DNA from: Branchiostoma floridae
Taxonomy: Eukaryota; Chordata; Leptocardii; Amphioxiformes; Branchiostomatidae
Direction: 5' to 3'
NCBI RefSeq assembly: GCF_000003815.2
Contig: NC_049985.1
Coordinates: forward strand, 22,363,754 to 22,427,753
Length of the DNA stretch: 64,000 bases
Shown: positions 58,281-64,000 of the stretch, in pieces
Position numbering within the stretch: the first letter of the stretch is position 1
Layout: each line of letters starts with the position of its first letter
Made by a program: the position numbers and the translations under genes
The notes under the pieces: model-generated
What the model was told of the DNA's origin: nothing
Databases searched by the model: none
What the model saw: only the letters and a program-made list of their open reading frames with translations

Positions 58281-58320
58281 ACAGATAGAGCGAGCGAGAG
58301 AGAGAGAGACAGAGGAAGAG
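58226..58320. repeat. (CA)n and (GA)n microsatellites
   Basis: A CA run to about 58278 is followed by GAGAGAC-rich sequence. ORFs on both strands here are low-complexity artefacts. Confidence 0.9.
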
Positions 58321-58544
58321 AGAGACACGAACTGTGTCTGTTTGCCTGTGAAACAAGTTACGTCTTCCCAAAGTTACGAATATTCCTTGCGTCAATCTAC
58401 CTCAAACATCCTTCTTACTCATTTCCATCAGGAATGCTCTTAGACAACACTCCGAAGCTACCTCTTATACAACCAAAACACTCACACACGCACTGATTGT
58501 AGTCAACGACCTCTCTAAGCACGTCTCCTCCCGTAACTTGTCCT

Positions 58545-58554
58545 TATATAAAGG
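58545..58554 (+). promoter_or_regulatory. TATA-like box
   Basis: TATATAAAGG lies about 38 bases before TCAGAC, which resembles an initiator. No coding exon was confirmed downstream, so it may mark a small transcript or be fortuitous. Confidence 0.3.
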
Positions 58555-58862
58555 TGGAGAGGCCGTAATAAAAGTCGCTCTCAGACGATTCGATCAATTT
58601 TTCATCACTCAAGCGTGCCCTTCGAATATTCCACCCAGACGGTGTTAAAGTTATCCCTCTATCAGGTGGAGATTAAAACTCGACTTCGACATCGTAGCTG
58701 GAATTGACCGCGGCGGCTTCCATGATAAAGGTTAGGGAAGGGGCAGTGTTGAGTCGTGAGGGTACTGCTAAGTTAAACATACTCGTAGCTACCTTCGCTA
58801 AGAAGGTTACGTTTTAACTTGAAAGTTCATCTGTGTGCCACTTGGTAGACGTCATTCTTGCA

Positions 58863-59107
58863 CTAGTTTACCTGTAATATCCAACAGAAAATTGGACTCA
58901 GCCAAATTTTCGACTGAGCAGCACCAATCTTTGTTGAGGAATGAAAAATCCACTGCTGCCGTGACGTCACGTTATGCAGATAGAACACGTGACTCAGTGA
59001 GCAGTAGATCATAGGTTGCAGGAAGTCTATGGCGTCCACCGTTCATTCATTGACAAAGATTGTTGCTGGTCATCCAAATTTTGTGTTGGATATTACAGTT
59101 AAACTAG
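58863..59107. mobile_element. MITE with CTAGTTTA(C/A)CTGTAATATC ends
   Basis: CTAGTTTACCTGTAATATCC and AACA at the left pair with TGTTGGATATTACAGTTAAACTAG at the right. CAATCTTTGTTGAGGAATGA pairs with TCATTGACAAAGATTG. It contains GACTCAGTGAGCA..AG.TCATA and GCAGGAAGTCTATGG, which recur at about 63178-63232. Confidence 0.8.
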
Positions 59108-59112
59108 ATTAA

Positions 59113-59690
59113 GAAGGTTATGTTTAAGTTACCATTTGTGGAAGCAGAACACAGTTTTCGGCCTATGGGGATTCCTATAGTAGAGGAATTGCTGGAATTG
59201 ACTGGCGTGATTTTCGTGATAAAGGTTAGGGAAGGGGCAGTGTTGAATCGTGAGGGTACTGCTAACATACTCGTACGTAGCTACCTTCGCCAAGAAGGTT
59301 ATGCTTTAGTTGTCTTTTTTGGAAGTAGAACCCAGTTTTGGGCCTTTGGAGATTCCTATAGTTAAGGAATTGCAGGAATTGACTGACGTGATTTTCGTGA
59401 TAAAGGTAAGGGAAGGGACAGTGTTGAACCGTGAGGGTACTGCTAACATACACGTAGCTACCTTAGGAAGGTTATGTTTAAGATGCTGTTTGTAGTAGCA
59501 AAACACAGTTGTCGGTCTATGGGAATTCCTATAGTTAAGGAATTCCTGGAATCAAGGAGCTTTTATCATTTGATTGCTGTGGTTTTTGTGATAAAGGTTA
59601 GGGAAGGGGCAGTCTTGAATCGCACGCGTGAGAGTACTGCTAACATACTTGTAGCAGAATACAGCTTTTATGGTTAACGGCCACAATGAG
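59113..59690 (+). repeat. ~175-180 bp tandem repeat, three units plus a partial upstream copy
   Basis: Units begin GAAGGTTATGTTTAAG-like at 59113, 59294 and 59467. Each includes GGGATTCCTATAGT, GGAATTGACTG, GTGATAAAGGTTAGGGAAGG and GAGGGTACTGCTAACATAC. A fourth partial copy lies at about 58690-58815, separated by the MITE at 58863. In one frame the units encode similar peptides (IPIVKE..EL, IFVIKVREG.VLNREGTANI), but no start, splice pattern or known domain makes them a convincing gene. Confidence 0.85.
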
Positions 59691-62600
59691 ACTGGCACCG
59701 ACGCGGATAAAACGTTTTGAAAAAGGATAGATCTTCATCATAGGAGTCAAAGCTTGTATGTGTTTCTACGGTTTCTATCACGAATTTTCTTTATTTCTAA
59801 AACAGTGCAATAAAGCATTAGTCAATCTTTTAAGTTGTGTTATCTTGGAATTTTTCTTTTGAAGACCTATCAAGTTCAGATATATATTCTAAAATGAGTC
59901 TATAATACGGATAAGATAAAAGGTAGACAAAAAGTTTATGAAGTTATGAGTCAGACATTCTTGTAATACGCGTGAGGTGTATTATGATTATCATCAAATC
60001 GTGGCATAAGCAAATTAGTACCGTATCTCCCAATTAAACGTGTACATCCCAGGTTAGCCGATGGGATCTTTCGTTAAAAGTTACAAAAAAAGTGCTAGCA
60101 AAGACGACTTTGCTAGCAATTCCACATGAATGAGGCCCTGCATGATTTATGTCTTATAATGTTCGCCTTAAATGCCCCTATTCTATCAGCCTGTTTCTAG
60201 GTGCGGCCGTTGTGTTTACGATTTTCAACACGGATTAGGTTTTCTAATTCTGGGCACAGTGTCTATGGGCGCGCGGAGATAATCTCAAAAGACATTAGAC
60301 AACCTGTCCTATGTTGAAAATCGCGAATCAGCCCCCGTGGACACTATTAAAAGAATAGAATTCGACGGCGTAAACCTCGCTAGAAATTTACTGTATGTCG
60401 TTGAGATCTGAGCCTCCCCACCACCAGAAAAATGATGCTGCAGTACCAATGTCACCAAACAGGGGGCCCAAATCTACATACACTGTCACACTACACCCAC
60501 CTACCAACCTACCAAAAATCATCGCAATCCTTTCAGCCGTTCTTGGGGTATACCCTGTTACACTGTCTGGACCCTAAAAAGTATGGCAAAAACAGTACTT
60601 CTATCTTCATGGAATTATGAACAACAAATAAACGGTGGCCACACTTAGAGGGCCTTTAAAGGAGGTAATTTTCCATAGGGAACAAAACTTATTCTGTTTC
60701 GGAAAATGTGAACGTTTTCTGAGGTCGTACGGACCATCCTTCTTGCCCGTCTTCTCAGTAAGTCCCGACGGACTTCTCGGATCCCCTCCATCAATCCTAC
60801 CTGCGCGTTGTCGTGCTGTTTTTCATGCCTGCTCCCGTTTATCATGTGGTAGTGATCCCTCCCCATACATCACGAGGTATCGGCGCCCCGCACGCAGTCT
60901 GATGAGACATGTGTGAGATGGACACTAATGATTCCGCGGCGCCATCACTGTTAATTTATATGTGGAGGAGGCAAACTGTGACATGTCGCTAAGCAGATAC
61001 CGTTTCTACTGGAACGGTACCCGGTGCTCTAGCTATATATAGTATTTGTCAAAGTCTCACAATCTCCCATAAACATCTTTAACAGAACACTGAATACCAA
61101 TCAGTAGTGCATAATAATGATACCATGGTGTACTATTGATGGTTTGTATACTTTGTTTTCAGGAAGCAACTGTAATTAATCATCAACTCACTTGTTGGTT
61201 ACTCGGTTGTTCCCCAACACGTTCCCTCCATCTTTCGTAGCGCCAGGTATGTTCTCCATGTATGTTAAATACTATTCATGTCATACCTTATCATATCAAT
61301 ATGTCATAAAGTACGCATCTTTAAGCATGGGTGAAAGTGATCTCGAAGATTATTCTTCAACTGCTCGTGACACAGAGGACAGATGCTGCTATGTACAGTT
61401 TTACAGGTTTAGTGTACATCGACGGAAGTCTCCTAGCTCATTTTAACAAGTACAATGCACAGTGGACCATGGCTTATCCTGTTCTATGGAGTGCAGCCCT
61501 TTCCAGTAGCGTGCATGCCGGGTGAGCGATAGAGCTAGCTGGGATTTGAAAAGCGGATTCTTAGTCCAGAGGAAAGGTCCACTGGAGGGTGCCATCCTAG
61601 TAAGGCTTCCATACTTTCTGCTATTTTTACCTCCATGAAAAATGGAGGCATAGGTTTTGGTGTCTGTGTTTTTGTCTGTCTGTGCCTGTCTGTCTGTGTT
61701 TCCACATATTTGTGGTCAGCATAACTTTAGAAACTGTAGATGGATTGTGATAATATTTGGTATGTGGGAAGTTGTTGGAAAGACAAAGGTCAGAGTTGAT
61801 TTTGGGCTCCTTGTGCGTGACATTGGTACTGCAGCAGAACCTCGTTTTTAGGGAGTGAGTATTGGAGTTTTGGTAACCTGAATAAGATAGCACTCAGGCT
61901 ATCCATTTATGAGCACAGTCATTCTTACGAAGTCCTCTGTTTTCCTTTTTATTCAAATTTTGTATGCTTTCGTTCATCACTGACCGTGCTAAAGCGACAT
62001 CTAGTGCCGCTGACGGATCACTGCAGCATCGTGTGCCAAGCGGTGCGTTTTCTCATTTTCCCCTTATCAGTCCTAACCTGGTTCAATCCGATAATGGCCC
62101 ATACTGCGTCATACGATATCAGGGTATAATGCCGCGGGGAATACTTCAGTGTGGCACTCTGAAGTAGGCAAATTTTATTAAGACCGTGACCACGATACGT
62201 AAGGATATAGGAAAGCTTTCATGCCAGTAAGCGACAGGGTAATCCTCGTTTCGTTATGAACGGAACTGTTAGAAAACTTTGTTGAAACTTTCAACAGTGC
62301 TAGATCTTATACAGCTTTTCGGGCGCTCAACCCAGTGCTTGAAAGGGTTATTTCAATGGCCGAGTTTTAAGGCTCTAGAGCCCGAGAGCAAGAGATCGTG
62401 AGCTCGTTCTCTGGCATTGCTGACTAGATGTTTTTATCTGATAGAAAGGCTTTTAATATGACTTTTCACACTCCAAGTATGTGCACGACTTCGTTTGGGG
62501 AGGTAAAGGGCCATGGTAAGAGAGGGAAGGGCTGCTCCACCTTGCAATGTCATGCCCAAGACAAAATGGAGAAAGTTTGTTTGCCGATTCTTGCTCGAGG

Positions 62601-63380
62601 GCTAATTGCAGCATGGAACATACAGAATACATAGTAAACATACAGAAAGCAAAAGACTTTGGTATAGATAACAATGGTGACAAGTAGAGACAAGTGGCTA
62701 TTCTACTAATGATATGTACTGCTGAGAGCTACAATCTAAGCATTTTGGGTTTGACCCACTGTCCTTACGGCCTTATGATTAAGAAGGCTACGTGACTACT
62801 TTTTGCTTGAAAGAGAGCTATACGTTCTAATCAAGTTCGTGTCCTACTAACATTCGAGAAGAGAGGCCATTAACTCTACATTCAAGACAAGTTGTCTTCT
62901 TGAGTTTGATGACTTCTGACTTGAGGAAAAGTTTTCAAAGTTTGCAAGTGCATTAGGCAAGCGTCCAAGAAGTAATGTATTATGAAGTGATTTATAAGAC
63001 GTCGTGTTTATGAAAGTTTCAGTACGCGTAGCAACATTAATCTACTCTCTCTTTGATGATACAACTTAATACCTGTGCCGTGCATTACTACAAATTGCTG
63101 TGGCAGGAAAATATGGCTCAAAATGCTAATTCCTTCTACCAACTTTAACTCGGAGTTAAAACAGGTATGTCACTAAAGTGACTCAGTGAGCAATGAATCA
63201 TAAGTTGCAGGAAGTCTATGGAGCCCACCGTCTCTGTTCAGGGATGGCTTTAAAGCTCTGACGTAGATGGCTCCTTAAATACCCCTAGCGAAAAAGTCTG
63301 GTTCTATATCCAAGATTTTAACTTTGTCCAGAGAGACCGAATGACCCGGTGATTATATATGTACATGGACACAGAAGTAT
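59691..63380. other. Gene-free stretch with decayed dispersed repeats
   Basis: GCTGCAGTACC-family copies are at about 60428-60560 (plus) and 61630-61850 (minus). A block shared with 58990-59045 lies at about 63178-63232. The remaining short ORFs show no recognisable similarity. Confidence 0.45.
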
Positions 63381-63780
63381 CTTTTGAACGTAACTAGAGG
63401 TTTTTTCCATTCTACCCAAATGAGATCGAAGACGAACGTCACTTTGTTATGGATTGTTCACGATATAATGATAATCGCACAAAGCTGTTCACATTTCTTT
63501 CCGCTTGCTCTAAAGAATTTGCTACTATCTGTTCGAGAGATAAATTCAACTACATTCTGGGAGGCGATAACCCTCACTGTGTACAAGTAGTCAAATATAT
63601 CCACGAATGTTTATATCGTAGAACCAATACTGTAAATGACATGCTAGCCCAAATATGTTGATTTATTTATACCTATAGATATCCATATATGTCTGTTTAG
63701 CTGTACTGTAACTAGTTGGCAATGACATTACGAAATTCGCTGTACTTTTTTTGCGTCAATAAACATTTCTTCTATGTTAG
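63381..63780 (+). mobile_element. Non-LTR retrotransposon 3' fragment
   Basis: A frame through 63421-63661 reads NEIEDERHFVMDCSRYNDNR, the same EDE.HF...C..Y...R arrangement as at 28384-28692. It continues LFTFLSACSKEF to a stop at 63661, with AATAAA near 63756 as a tail signal. Only the C-terminal end of the second ORF remains; the upstream C-x2-C is lost. Confidence 0.7.
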
Positions 63781-64000
63781 GAAACTTCTGAGGTTGTTGA
63801 GATATAGATACCAGGCATAGTAAGTATGCACCATCCGTTGTTGTCGTGTGGACTGGGTGATGATGAATCGTCTCACGTTCCCACTGTAGACTGACTGATG
63901 GCCCTGTGCTGGGATCAGGGGTATGGATGACACCAAAGTAACAGCCTTGTCTCTAACCTTTGCCACGCACGGTTTCAGATGTCACCGCGGTGGCGCCATT
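63781..64000. other. Window end, unresolved minus-strand frame
   Basis: A 64-codon minus-strand frame (63966-63772) and GC-richer sequence near 63990 could be a gene edge, but no domain was recognised and the window stops here. Confidence 0.25.

Noticed and set aside
58132-58496. Frames in CA/GA repeats
   Set aside because: Low-complexity dinucleotide translation only.
60635-60916. 93-codon plus-strand frame
   Set aside because: No recognisable domain, no splice context and no paralog in the window.

Overview
The window looks like chordate nuclear DNA, most probably from a cephalochordate (amphioxus, Branchiostoma). Genes are split into many short exons with GT/AG introns. The readable proteins are animal proteins: a small Tim chaperone, a TRAIL-type TNF ligand, TMEM272-like four-pass membrane proteins and a CNBD2-like cyclic-nucleotide-binding-domain protein. 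Introns and spacers are packed with short inverted-repeat elements (MITEs), retrotransposon tails and simple repeats. No prokaryotic operon, phage or CRISPR features are present. The species call is inference from gene content and repeat style.

Layout. 1-8.5 kb is transposon-dominated: two oppositely oriented copies of a GGTGCACC-rich MITE, then a nested insertion in which a roughly 200-bp MITE is split by a pogo-like element that itself contains a 5'-truncated, frameshifted non-LTR retrotransposon. 8.56-12.84 kb is a three-exon TIMM10B-like gene. 16.99-38.55 kb is a 19-exon CNBD2-like gene encoding 772 residues. Its intron 7 holds an intronless leucine-rich-repeat membrane-protein gene on the opposite strand. 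Directly downstream is a 12-unit, 29-bp minisatellite whose units resemble RFX X-boxes. 40.68-44.26 kb is a six-exon TRAIL-like TNF superfamily ligand encoding 293 residues. 46.73-49.09 kb and 50.55-54.01 kb are two tandem TMEM272-like paralogs with matching exon phases. From 54 to 64 kb I recognise no gene: MITEs, a 52-bp tandem array, CA/TATC microsatellites, a triplicated ~175-bp unit with a TATA-like box upstream, and a retrotransposon tail.

Nothing indicates that the genes work as one pathway. TIMM10B acts in mitochondrial import, the CNBD2-like protein probably in cAMP-linked ciliary or sperm biology, the TNF ligand in death or immune signalling. The LRR and TMEM272-like products are surface or membrane proteins of unknown role. 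The most notable signals are the conserved zinc-ligand cysteine of the TRAIL-like ligand, the antisense nested LRR gene whose stop codon coincides with a MITE end, the X-box-like minisatellite beside a presumed ciliary gene, and a short internal core shared by MITEs with unrelated termini. All exon models were assembled by hand from splice sites, reading phase and homology recognised by eye; no database search was run.
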